A stretch of 35,132 bases of DNA from a virus: positions 1 through 35,132 of IMG/VR virus record IMGVR_UViG_3300020202_000059; one strand, 5' to 3'. Every line of letters begins with the position of its first letter. Positions within the stretch are counted from its first letter, which is position 1. A model generated the notes under the pieces. It was not told where the DNA came from, did no database searches, and saw only the letters and a list, made by a program, of their open reading frames with translations. Made by a program: the position numbers and the translations under genes. Shown piece after piece: positions 6,418-13,204 of this stretch.

Positions 6418-6721
6418 GAACCAAGCGAAGCTTTGCAAATCCATTCGCGATCGACTTCAAATAACTCAGAAAGAGTTTGCCGTAATAGTCGGATTTAAAG
6501 GCGGTTTTGCGGGAGCTCAGTTTGTATCAAACATCGAGCGCGGTCGTTGCAACATTCCACGAAAGCGTCTTTCCCGTCTACTTAGGTACGTGCCAGCAAA
6601 ACAAATCGTAAGCGCTATATTGGCCGACGAATTAGAAAACTTAAAAGCTGCATTGAAGATAAAAACAAAAGCAAATGTCATTGTTAAATTTGAAGATACA
6701 CCAGGGGGAGAAAAGACATGA
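6401..6721 (+). CDS. XRE-family HTH regulator (VSNIERG type)
   Basis: 106 residues. 'SIRDRLQITQKEFAVIVGF' and 'GAQFVSNIERGRCNIPRKRL' form an XRE helix-turn-helix (about residues 10-60). The same 'AQ-VSNIERG-C--P' signature recurs in the regulator at 32567, so the phage carries two relatives of one regulator type. It lies inside the early operon, so it may time the switch to late transcription. The C-terminus is a charged helix plus a short tail. Confidence 0.75.
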   Translation: MKQSYKNQAKLCKSIRDRLQITQKEFAVIVGFKGGFAGAQFVSNIERGRCNIPRKRLSRLLRYVPAKQIVSAILADELENLKAALKIKTKANVIVKFEDTPGGEKT

Positions 6722-6927
6722 AAATATCCAATGCATTCAATGTTGAGCATGTTTACATGAACGGACTTCAATACTCAGCTCGGGTGGATCGATGCAGAGG
6801 CATAACCTTTTATGAAACAGATAGCGGAACAATATACGTTGATGTCGATCTTGGTGAAGAAGTTATGCGGATCTTCAAACCTGACTCGATTAAATTCGCA
6901 AAGGCAGCTTTGGCGGAGTATCGATGA
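6718..6927 (+). CDS. Small hypothetical protein
   Basis: 69 residues, ATGA-coupled to the regulator before it and to the next gene. GGGGGAG lies just upstream. It reads as a beta-rich fold ('FYETDSGTIYVDVDLGEEVM') ending in a helix. Family not recognised. Confidence 0.6.
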   Translation: MKISNAFNVEHVYMNGLQYSARVDRCRGITFYETDSGTIYVDVDLGEEVMRIFKPDSIKFAKAALAEYR

Positions 6928-7355
6928 GCGCTTACAAGTGTCCGCGCTGTATGTCTTCCCGAAAGCGCGAACGCATGGTCACAAGAGGCGGAAAACGTCA
7001 GCTCGAGATGGAATACGAGTGTGGTAGCAAGTTTCTGCTCGATAGTACGGATGGCATTTGGACGCATAGGTTAGTAAGGACGTGTATTAAACAAGTGAGA
7101 GACGATAAAGTGAAACTACCAAATTGGCTTTCAGAGAAACGTGATGATGCTGTGAGGGCTGCTTACGGCAAAGACATTGGCATCAAACACTATTCTGGAT
7201 TTATGAAGGGTTTCAACGCCTGCACCGAACTCCTTTTCCATGAGATTGCTGCCACGATCGAAACGCTTGAGAACAGCGCTCATTACGAAAATGATGACCA
7301 TCTCTCGGTGATCGGTGAAGCCCTGGCCCGCCTGAATGAAAGGTTTCCGCGATGA
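6924..7355 (+). CDS. Zinc-ribbon-containing hypothetical protein
   Basis: 143 residues, start overlapping the previous stop. The N-terminal 'YKCPRCMSSRKRERMV' with later Cys in 'EYECGS' and 'VRTCIKQ' forms a probable zinc ribbon (residues 5-55). The C-terminal part is helical. Function unknown; such ribbons in phage early operons often bind nucleic acid or partner proteins. Confidence 0.6.
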   Translation: MSAYKCPRCMSSRKRERMVTRGGKRQLEMEYECGSKFLLDSTDGIWTHRLVRTCIKQVRDDKVKLPNWLSEKRDDAVRAAYGKDIGIKHYSGFMKGFNACTELLFHEIAATIETLENSAHYENDDHLSVIGEALARLNERFPR

Positions 7356-7624
7356 GCGACATTGAAGATCAACTGAAAAAGGCCAAGACGCTAGATGAAG
7401 TACTGGCGATCATGGTGCAGATCGAAGAGCCAACGATCACCTTCGTGTGCCCTGAGTGCAAAAAACCTTTCGTCTTTAAATCACAACCTGTTTTCGAGGA
7501 AACAGGTAAGCCAGTAGGTTTTTCGATCTATGTGGAATGCAAGTCTTGTGAGTTTGAATTGGCACTAAAGAATGAGACCTCGTTTCACGAGGGCGTTGGC
7601 ATCGTGTTTGGAGATGAGCAATGA
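7352..7624 (+). CDS. Small zinc-ribbon protein
   Basis: 90 residues, ATGA-coupled. Two Cys pairs, 'CPECKKPF' and 'CKSCEFEL', about 28 residues apart, make a clear zinc ribbon in a beta-rich protein. The N-terminus 'DQLKKAKTLDEVLAIM' is helical. Second of three Cys-pair proteins in this operon. Confidence 0.62.
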   Translation: MSDIEDQLKKAKTLDEVLAIMVQIEEPTITFVCPECKKPFVFKSQPVFEETGKPVGFSIYVECKSCEFELALKNETSFHEGVGIVFGDEQ

Positions 7625-7649
7625 CCACACAGACACGAGGGAGGTTGGG

Positions 7650-7931
7650 GTGAGTTGGGACATTTACGGAGAAAAACTTAGACCAGGACACTGCGAGGTA
7701 CATCCGAGCGTTCATGAAGAGTATCCATGCAGTGTTTGTTTGAAGGAAACTCAAAGACGCCAAGAGAAAAGCGAACATCACTTCCTTAAACGAGAACTCG
7801 AAGCCGAGCGCGATAAGAACAGGCGGCTGGTGGAGGCTGGGAACGCTCTAACTAAAGCCGACGTCTGGGGTAGGGCTGCAGCTTATGAGGGATGGAAGAA
7901 AGCCCTCGCAGAAAACGGCGGTGACAGATGA
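7650..7931 (+). CDS. Small coiled-coil protein with Cys pair
   Basis: 94 residues from GTG 7650, preferred because GAGGGAGG (7637-7644) ends five bases before it. An in-frame ATG at 7614 would overlap the previous gene but lacks a usable ribosome site. It has 'CEVHPSVHEEYPCSVC', a likely metal site, followed by a charged coiled coil and 'WGRAAAYEGWKKALAENGG'. Unknown function. Confidence 0.58.
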   Translation: MSWDIYGEKLRPGHCEVHPSVHEEYPCSVCLKETQRRQEKSEHHFLKRELEAERDKNRRLVEAGNALTKADVWGRAAAYEGWKKALAENGGDR

Positions 7932-8152
7932 CACGACGAGAAGAGATTGACGATGCTGCTGAAATCGCTCTTTCAAATGCAATACTTGAGGCTGCTAAGG
8001 AAATCGACCGTCTCACCGATGCGCTCGACGTCGCTGAGAAGGCGTTGGAGTTCTACGCTGGTTTCTCAGACGAGCATAAGATCTTTGACAATGTTAGTTT
8101 GATGGCCCGTGAAACCCTCGCCAAGATCCGCGAGTTGCGAGGTGGCAAGTGA
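7928..8152 (+). CDS. Small helical hypothetical protein
   Basis: 74 residues, ATGA-coupled on its 5' side and GTGA-coupled on its 3' side. Almost entirely alpha-helical with heptad character ('ILEAAKEIDRLTDALDVAEK'). Family not recognised. Confidence 0.6.
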   Translation: MTRREEIDDAAEIALSNAILEAAKEIDRLTDALDVAEKALEFYAGFSDEHKIFDNVSLMARETLAKIRELRGGK

Positions 8153-8412
8153 TTCTCGCATTTGGGCTGATATTTTTGTACCTCATCATAGCAGTGCGGA
8201 GATTCATTTTCGTGCGTAGGCACTTGCAAGCGGCGTTTGAAATGAGTTCTATCGGTGATTTAAGATACTTAAAACAAACGCTATCAGAGCTTTCTTACGG
8301 ATCAAAGTTTGCAACTGAAACTATCTTCATTCTGTTACCATTTATTCACGCTATGTTTTGGCTGGCGATATTACTTCTAAGGCCAATCCCCAAAAGGAAT
8401 ATTAATGAATGA
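8149..8412 (+). CDS. Small membrane protein
   Basis: 87 residues from GTG 8149. Two hydrophobic spans, 'FGLIFLYLIIAV' near the N-terminus and 'FILLPFIHAMFWLAILLL' near the C-terminus, are separated by a basic cytoplasmic-looking loop. Coming from the early operon, it could be a superinfection-exclusion or host-membrane protein, but this is only a guess from topology. Confidence 0.6.
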   Translation: MILAFGLIFLYLIIAVRRFIFVRRHLQAAFEMSSIGDLRYLKQTLSELSYGSKFATETIFILLPFIHAMFWLAILLLRPIPKRNINE

Positions 8413-8501
8413 CGTTTCAACCACCTGGTGCCTCACCTCAAGGCTTAAATTCGTGGACTATGCGAAGTGAGTGGATCGCAAGTGTCGCCGGTAGACCATG
8501 A
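8409..8501 (+). CDS. Possible 30-residue peptide
   Basis: ATG 8409 overlaps the membrane-protein stop as ATGA and the frame runs 30 codons ('MTFQPPGASPQGLNSW' at the start). Only the coupling and Pro/Gly-rich phage-like composition support it. Two other short frames overlap the same gap, including GTG 8467 to TAG 8568. Confidence 0.3.
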   Translation: MTFQPPGASPQGLNSWTMRSEWIASVAGRP

Positions 8502-8548
8502 CGCCCGGGTGATTGATTTCGGGATTCAGAACAGAAAGCAACCGATCC

Positions 8549-8566
8549 AGTTAAGTCAATTTAACT
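8549..8566. promoter_or_regulatory. Inverted repeat before gene 8579
   Basis: AGTTAA-GTCAAT-TTAACT has perfect six-base arms. AGTTAA/TTAACT also appears in the palindrome at 12635-12652, so one regulator might bind both. Weak evidence. Confidence 0.3.
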
Positions 8567-8578
8567 AGAGCTATTTGG

Positions 8579-8878
8579 TTGAAAAAAGGGCACAGCAGGC
8601 TGAAAATGTGGTGCATAGGACGGGATGCAATGATACGTCATTTGTACCAGTCAAAAGACAGTCTAATTCACCTTTGCGAATCCGCCGAAATCGATGAGGG
8701 TCTCCGGTTGGTCTGGACTAAATGCGATATCGACGTGCCGGAAAACTCAAGTTTCATGTCTACAGAAGAGCCAACGTGTCCAAGATGCACTGCTAAGGAA
8801 AAAGCTGAGTTAGATCAGGTAGAAAAGGCGATGAAACACGTATTTGAAAATAGTGAGATCAAAGAGAAAGTTCCCTAG
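8579..8878 (+). CDS. Small Cys-pair hypothetical protein
   Basis: Up to 99 residues. The frame opens with TTG 8579; ATG 8606 (after GCAGG) or ATG 8630 are alternative starts. 'LIHLCESAEIDEGLRLVWTK' and 'PTCPRCTAKEKAELDQVEKA' suggest a small zinc-binding protein with one Cys pair near the C-terminus. It ends the rightward early operon and overlaps the 3' end of the ligase gene on the other strand by 20 bp. Confidence 0.5.
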   Translation: MKKGHSRLKMWCIGRDAMIRHLYQSKDSLIHLCESAEIDEGLRLVWTKCDIDVPENSSFMSTEEPTCPRCTAKEKAELDQVEKAMKHVFENSEIKEKVP

Positions 8879-9782
8879 TCACCTGTAAGGCACTCTTATC
8901 AATTCGAATCCCCACAAAGGAAGCGTGACGTAAAGATCCACCACTTGTTCGTTCGAGGAACTCTACTTCAACTACTATCTTCGGCTTTAACCAAGTGACG
9001 ATAAATTCTTCAGGGACATTTTCAGCGACTGCCTTCTTAGAGATTCCTGCTTTCAAAATATCCTTTACCGCAAGATATGGTACCTGTTTCACTCGCCCAG
9101 CATAAACTAGTGTCTCTCCCACATATTCACCAAGCAGTAAGGGGCCTATGCCTGAGCTTCGACCCTCAGGGGCGGCAAAGCCGATAGCCACGAATTCTTG
9201 TCTATGAACACACTTAGTCTTTACCCAATCACGACTTGAGTTTTTGCCTGAAACATACGTGCTGTTTTTTCGTTTGCTGACTATACCCTCAAGGCGATAT
9301 TCGCACGCCATTTTAAAGATTGCCTCAGACTTGGCGTTTAATACCTCACTCAGGTGAATCTCGTTTGGGAATTTATGACTTAGTTTCACGAGGCGATCAC
9401 GGCGTTTGATCAGTGGCAGTTCTCTTAAGTCCTTAGGCCCATCTTTAAGAAGGTCGAACACGAAGTATTGAATCCTGTTTTGCAAATGCTTCTTGCCGAT
9501 CGCTCTTCTCAAGGCTTCAAAGTCGGACCGACCCTCGTCGTTGATAAAAACTATTTCGCCATCAAGGATGAGTGGTCCCTTGAGCTCTGCCAGCGCCTCA
9601 ACTATTGTGGGAAACTTGTTCGAAAAGTCCACGCCATTCCGACTTATGAGTCTAACATCGTGCCTCTCGACGTACGCTAACATCCGGTAACCATCAAATT
9701 TGACCTCGTGAATGTAGTCACTAGACGAAGGTACTTTAGAAACTAGGAGTGGCTGCTGTGGAACAATGTAGTGTTGCGCCAT
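8859..9782 (-). CDS. ATP-dependent DNA ligase, LigD-type ligase domain
   Basis: 307 residues. Nucleotidyltransferase motif I 'HEVKFDGYR' gives the adenylated Lys28 and Arg33; motif III region 'LDGEIV' gives Glu76; motif IV 'EGIVSK' (165-170) and motif V 'DWVKTK' (185-190) follow. An OB-fold domain with 'RHASFVGIRIDKSA' ends the protein, as in LigD ligase domains. It lacks the polymerase and phosphoesterase domains of full LigD, and no Ku gene is seen. It would seal nicks or join ends, possibly with host Ku. It is convergent with the early operon and divergent from the SRAP operon, so it is regulated separately. Confidence 0.93.
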   Translation of the reverse strand: MAQHYIVPQQPLLVSKVPSSSDYIHEVKFDGYRMLAYVERHDVRLISRNGVDFSNKFPTIVEALAELKGPLILDGEIVFINDEGRSDFEALRRAIGKKHLQNRIQYFVFDLLKDGPKDLRELPLIKRRDRLVKLSHKFPNEIHLSEVLNAKSEAIFKMACEYRLEGIVSKRKNSTYVSGKNSSRDWVKTKCVHRQEFVAIGFAAPEGRSSGIGPLLLGEYVGETLVYAGRVKQVPYLAVKDILKAGISKKAVAENVPEEFIVTWLKPKIVVEVEFLERTSGGSLRHASFVGIRIDKSALQVTRELSL

Positions 9783-9820
9783 GCATCGATTCTACTAGAT
9801 GTGGACCTGATCAGAGAGTC

Positions 9821-9921
9821 GAATCGTGCTATATTGTCGATTCCTAACCAACTAGGCCAGATTTAAACTATTCCACTTGAATTGGGGTAAGACCAATATA
9901 TACAAAGTATATATACAAAAT
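9821..9921. promoter_or_regulatory. Divergent control region, ligase versus SRAP operon
   Basis: GAATCG (9821-9826) and CGATTC (9838-9843) form an inverted repeat around the AT-rich TGCTATATTGT. Further right, TATATACAAAG is followed by TATATACAAAA (9897-9920), a tandem AT-rich repeat that also supplies -10-like hexamers for the rightward operon. GAGGTG (9925-9930) is the ribosome site for ATG 9938. No good -35 box is visible, so activation is possible. Confidence 0.4.
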
Positions 9922-9937
9922 ATTGAGGTGCATCTAA

Positions 9938-10234
9938 ATGACTTTAAACTATGAAGTCGCTCGTGATGTTTTTGGTCAAAAGCTAATTGAGATCCCTGTT
10001 CCCAACTATGCCGGTTCAGAGGAAGGAAAATACTTAGTGATTGAACGGATGCAGTCCCTAAGTGATGAAGTCTATAAAGAGTTCCTAACTCTCCTCCACA
10101 CATTTGGAGCGACGCCAATTAGACCCATCCACCAACTGGATTTCACACCTGACATTGTTGAAGTATGTACGGCGGCAGAAGTTTGTATGGCTGCGATTGA
10201 TGCAGTTAGAAAATATAAGAAGAAACAAGGGTAG
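9938..10234 (+). CDS. Hypothetical protein upstream of SRAP
   Basis: 98 residues with a clear ribosome site (GAGGTG, 7-base spacing). Mixed alpha/beta; 'LSDEVYKEFLTLLHTFGATP' and 'DIVEVCTAAEVCMAAIDAVR' are helices. It ends five bases before the SRAP gene, so the two form one operon. Family not recognised. Confidence 0.6.
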   Translation: MTLNYEVARDVFGQKLIEIPVPNYAGSEEGKYLVIERMQSLSDEVYKEFLTLLHTFGATPIRPIHQLDFTPDIVEVCTAAEVCMAAIDAVRKYKKKQG

Positions 10235-10239
10235 AAAAT

Positions 10240-11040
10240 ATGTGTGCACAGTACAGAATTGAAGCAAATAGAGAATATCTAGAAAGAGTTTACGGAATTA
10301 AGTTACCCAAAGACTTTGAACCGTATGACAGAAGAATCCTTCCTTACTCCGAAGCGCCAGTGATATTACAAAAGAAGGGCATCGTGCTTCTCGAAGAGAT
10401 GGTATTCTCGCTTATCCCGCCTTGGTCAGATAAACCAAAGGCATTCTTTGCAACTCACAATGCAAGGCTTGATGGACTTAAGGACGTTAAGAAGAAAGTT
10501 AAAGGTAAAGAAGTAGTAGAGGAGAAATACCAAACTATCTATGAAAGTGGGCTTTGGAAGGGACCGTTTACCAAGCAAAGATGTGTAGTTCCGATCTCAG
10601 GGTTTCGTGAGCCCCTTTACTGGGGCGACCTCGCAGGCCATTGGGGCCTATTTAGATCAAAGGATCATGAACTACTTTCGGCTGCCGCAATCTACTCTGA
10701 ATGGACAGATAAGAAAACGGGAGAGGTGGTCCCAAGCTTTGCCATCATTACGGATGATCCTTATGACGATGTCGAAAAAAATGGCCATCACAGATCCCCG
10801 CTTTTCCTAAAGCCAGACGCAGTAGAAGAATGGATCTCTGAGGAAAAAATAGAGGGTCCTGATGCGTTTAAATTCTTAAGAAAGAATCGTCTAAAGACAA
10901 AATTTGAAATTGAGCCACAAGAGGAAATGGCTGCTTCTTGGAAAAAGAGAGTTAAGGAAAAAGAGGAAGAAAGAGAATTTGAAGCTAAGTTCCGTAAGGA
11001 GCGGCCTAAGTATGTGGCCGCGGCAAAAGAGACCGCCTAA
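10240..11040 (+). CDS. SRAP-domain protein (HMCES/YedK family)
   Basis: 266 residues beginning Met-Cys, so Cys2 becomes the catalytic N-terminal residue after methionine removal. The other active-site positions are present: Asn74 in 'THNARLDGL', Glu124 in 'SGFREP' and His184 in 'GHHRSP'. Family members crosslink covalently to abasic sites in single-stranded DNA and protect them from error-prone processing. The lysine/glutamate-rich tail (about 215-266) is an extension. SRAP genes are known to associate with SOS and LigD-type repair genes, which fits the ligase next door. It would guard replicating phage DNA, and is unlikely to be a peptidase despite the old name. Confidence 0.93.
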   Translation: MCAQYRIEANREYLERVYGIKLPKDFEPYDRRILPYSEAPVILQKKGIVLLEEMVFSLIPPWSDKPKAFFATHNARLDGLKDVKKKVKGKEVVEEKYQTIYESGLWKGPFTKQRCVVPISGFREPLYWGDLAGHWGLFRSKDHELLSAAAIYSEWTDKKTGEVVPSFAIITDDPYDDVEKNGHHRSPLFLKPDAVEEWISEEKIEGPDAFKFLRKNRLKTKFEIEPQEEMAASWKKRVKEKEEEREFEAKFRKERPKYVAAAKETA

Positions 11041-11408
11041 TGCACAAGTCTGGTACGGAGTTGCTGACCAGGTTCTTTCTTGAGCTAAGAGATCGGATGG
11101 AGCCATATCTAGCAGCCATCCCTCAAAGTGAACGTACTCACAAAATGTATACCGAATACTGGCATGTCTCTTGGGTCATTGGTGGAATTGAAAGCCTGTT
11201 GCATCAACTTTCTTGTTCTGACTGGGTAAGACATCAAGATGCTGTAAGATCCGCTTGGCGGCACATTGTTGAATATGATTCTAAATACAAACTTCTTGAA
11301 CCCTACAAGGGACGAACGGATCTAAAGCAAGAGCTTGCAAAATTCCTGACCAATCCAAACACATATGAATCGGAGAAAAAAGGAAATTGGTATCCTTCTC
11401 CAAACTAG
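11040..11408 (+). CDS. Hypothetical helical protein in SRAP operon
   Basis: 122 residues; ATG 11040 shares a base with the SRAP stop (TAATG), so it is co-translated. It is helical with several Trp residues ('MYTEYWHVSWVIGGIESLLH') and 'VRHQDAVRSAWRHIVEYDSK'. No known domain recognised. Confidence 0.6.
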   Translation: MHKSGTELLTRFFLELRDRMEPYLAAIPQSERTHKMYTEYWHVSWVIGGIESLLHQLSCSDWVRHQDAVRSAWRHIVEYDSKYKLLEPYKGRTDLKQELAKFLTNPNTYESEKKGNWYPSPN

Positions 11409-11476
11409 ATTCCACAAGAAAAAGTAATTTCAATCTGATTGAATTTGATGTTTCATGAGTTAAGGAGGGATTCTTC

Positions 11477-11707
11477 ATGGAACAGGAATCACTTGTTTTC
11501 GTTCATCGGGACATTCTAAAGCAAACTCTTTCGACCCTCGAACGTGCTAAAAGGTTTCATCAGCACGCCCACGAAATGAAAGTCGCAGAGGGCTATCGCG
11601 CAGGAGACCTTGGTTCTCCACTCTTTGAGGACATAAAAGATACCTTATCAATGCTAGAAAATCTGCTTAACCCGATTCCAAAAGAATTCGACAATATCGA
11701 GGGTTAG
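11477..11707 (+). CDS. Small helical hypothetical protein
   Basis: 76 residues with a strong ribosome site AAGGAGG (11462-11468). Helical hairpin-like, with 'LKQTLSTLERAKRFHQHAHE' then 'LFEDIKDTLSMLENLLNPI'. It ends two bases from the stop of the LuxR-type gene on the other strand. Confidence 0.6.
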   Translation: MEQESLVFVHRDILKQTLSTLERAKRFHQHAHEMKVAEGYRAGDLGSPLFEDIKDTLSMLENLLNPIPKEFDNIEG

Positions 11708-11709
11708 AG

Positions 11710-12018
11710 CTACCGCGAAATTTTAGGACCTGAGACCGTCCTGGAGCCAGCAGGGATAATCTCTTGAGGTTCACTCGTTACCGCCTGCGCCTCTCCTTTT
11801 TCCTCAAAGCTTAGCCTCGGCGTGCACCATACAATCAATTGTGCTCTTGATTTCAACCCTAGTTTTTGAAATACGTTTGTCAGATGAAACTTAACTGTCT
11901 TTTCTGTGATAAACGTTTCATGGGCGACTTCTCGGTTAGAAAGTCCCCGATTGACGTATTCAACGATCTCAGCCTCTCTACGAGTAAGGCCACTCTTTCT
12001 GAGCTCATCCCTGAGCAT
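11710..12018 (-). CDS. Stand-alone LuxR-type HTH regulator
   Basis: 102 residues from ATG 12018, chosen because AAGGAGG precedes it by five bases; GTG 12024 lies inside that ribosome site. The GerE/LuxR domain fills about residues 10-68: 'LTRREAEIVEYVNRGLSNRE' and 'EKTVKFHLTNVFQKLGLKSR' with the recognition helix. No receiver or ligand domain. The tail is short and disordered. Probably a transcription factor of the accessory region or of host genes during lysogeny. Confidence 0.85.
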   Translation of the reverse strand: MLRDELRKSGLTRREAEIVEYVNRGLSNREVAHETFITEKTVKFHLTNVFQKLGLKSRAQLIVWCTPRLSFEEKGEAQAVTSEPQEIIPAGSRTVSGPKISR

Positions 12019-12152
12019 AGCCACCTCCTTGTGCTGCCCTTGATAAAAGTTTGATGAGGGCCGAATTTAAAATCAAGTTTTCGCGGGCTTATAGTCTAGG
12101 GACGGATACGTGATTGCTATGGAACTAATGTAATGTCTGAGAAGCTCAGAGA

Positions 12153-12332
12153 GTGGATATTAGTGAGAAGTGCGAGCATCCGGTTGAACAAGTAGAGGAT
12201 AGAATCCTCGCTTCAATCGAAGTTCGAAGCGCTACTCAAGTATTCCGAAAGCTGATTCACTCATACATTTGCAGGCTATGCAGAAAGCGAGTGCGGCCTG
12301 AAAAGTTTATTGAAGATTCTGATGAGACCTAA
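12153..12332 (+). CDS. Possible 59-residue zinc-finger-like protein
   Basis: GTG 12153 opens a 59-codon frame, with 'SEKCEHPVEQVEDRI' near the N-terminus and 'HSYICRLCRKRVRPEKF' near the C-terminus. The Cys-x-His and Cys-x2-Cys make a plausible zinc site. Its stop overlaps the stop of the gene on the other strand by four bases, a close packing typical of real genes. The ribosome site is weak. It is the only sizeable frame in the gap 12019-12328. Confidence 0.45.
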   Translation: MDISEKCEHPVEQVEDRILASIEVRSATQVFRKLIHSYICRLCRKRVRPEKFIEDSDET

Positions 12333-12583
12333 GCACTTCGATCACTCTTAAGTTCGACTCCAGCCTCAGCCTTATCAATAATCATTATGATTAGCTTGGC
12401 GAGATTCTTACCTAGTTTCTTCTTAGATCGATCTTGGATTTGTTCGTACTTGCGCTTATAGTCTTCGGGAATCCAAAAGGTGATAGCTTTCTTATCAACA
12501 GGTTCAGTGTCGAGGTCCCTTGCCATGTCAGTAAGAAAGCCCTCATTGATGAATTCGACGATGTCTTTCAAGTCTTCTTTCAT
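12329..12583 (-). CDS. Ribbon-helix-helix-like small protein
   Basis: 84 residues. 'KKAITFWIPEDYKRKYEQIQ' followed by 'KLGKNLAKLIIMIIDKAE' reads as a beta strand and two helices of an RHH-type DNA-binding fold (about residues 31-74). It is divergent from the late operon with a perfect palindrome between them, so it may repress itself or the late promoter. No toxin-like partner lies beside it. Confidence 0.55.
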   Translation of the reverse strand: MKEDLKDIVEFINEGFLTDMARDLDTEPVDKKAITFWIPEDYKRKYEQIQDRSKKKLGKNLAKLIIMIIDKAEAGVELKSDRSA

Positions 12584-12634
12584 ACCCGAATCCTAACCAC
12601 AAACTACGTTCCACTTCAAAGTAATATAAATCTA

Positions 12635-12652
12635 AAAGTTAACTATAACTTT
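12635..12652. promoter_or_regulatory. Palindrome upstream of the late operon
   Basis: AAAGTTA-ACTA-TAACTTT has perfect seven-base arms in an AT-rich stretch between the divergent RHH-like gene and the terminase operon. TAAAAT (12655-12660) and TATTAT (12660-12665) could be -10 boxes for late transcription, without a good -35 box. Probable operator or late-activator site. Confidence 0.5.
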
Positions 12653-12703
12653 CATAAAATATTATGGGATTTAGAATCTGTTTGAATGGACCGAATTTGA
12701 ATT

Positions 12704-13204
12704 ATGGCAAAGAAGAAAGTTACCCACACGAAATCCACAGTAGGCAGGCCATCCGACTACGATCCAAAATACGTCCAGATGCTTCTAGACTATTTCGACA
12801 TCAAGCCCTACCAAGAAAAGACTAAAAAAGTCCTAACTGGCGGGGCGCTTGTCGAGATTCCATTCTCAGAGGCCAGTGACTTTCCGACACTCGCAGGTTT
12901 TGCAGTCAAGATTGGGAAACATAGAGATACTTTGCACCGATGGTCCGAAGAACATCCTGAATTTTCCGACGCCTATAAAAGGGCCAAGGACTTTCAGGAA
13001 AATTACCTGGCAGTAAACGGTAACAAGGGGCTAATCGCACCGGCATTCGCAATTTTCACAGCTAAGAACGTACTTGGGTGGCGAGACAAACAGCCAGGGG
13101 AAGCCGACGTTATTGTGAATAACAATGTGAGTAACTTGTCGGACGCAGAGCTTGAGGCAAGGGTTCAGGAAAAGCTTAGTAAACTCTCAGGGACAGGCGA
13201 GTGA
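12704..13204 (+). CDS. Terminase small subunit (P22 gp3-like)
   Basis: 166 residues, close to P22 gp3 (162). 'VGRPSDYDPKYVQMLLDYFD' opens a helical DNA-binding region, and 'TLAGFAVKIGKHRDTLHRWS' is an HTH-like segment (about 65-84). 'NKGLIAPAFAIFTAKNVLGW' and 'LSDAELEARVQEKLSKL' are typical of small terminases that choose the pac site. The ribosome site is weak. It overlaps the large-subunit GTG start. The pac site may lie within this gene, as in P22. Confidence 0.88.
   Translation: MAKKKVTHTKSTVGRPSDYDPKYVQMLLDYFDIKPYQEKTKKVLTGGALVEIPFSEASDFPTLAGFAVKIGKHRDTLHRWSEEHPEFSDAYKRAKDFQENYLAVNGNKGLIAPAFAIFTAKNVLGWRDKQPGEADVIVNNNVSNLSDAELEARVQEKLSKLSGTGE

Noticed and set aside
8859-11408. Full NHEJ system
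   Set aside because: Only the ligase domain is present; no Ku, polymerase or phosphoesterase domain was found.
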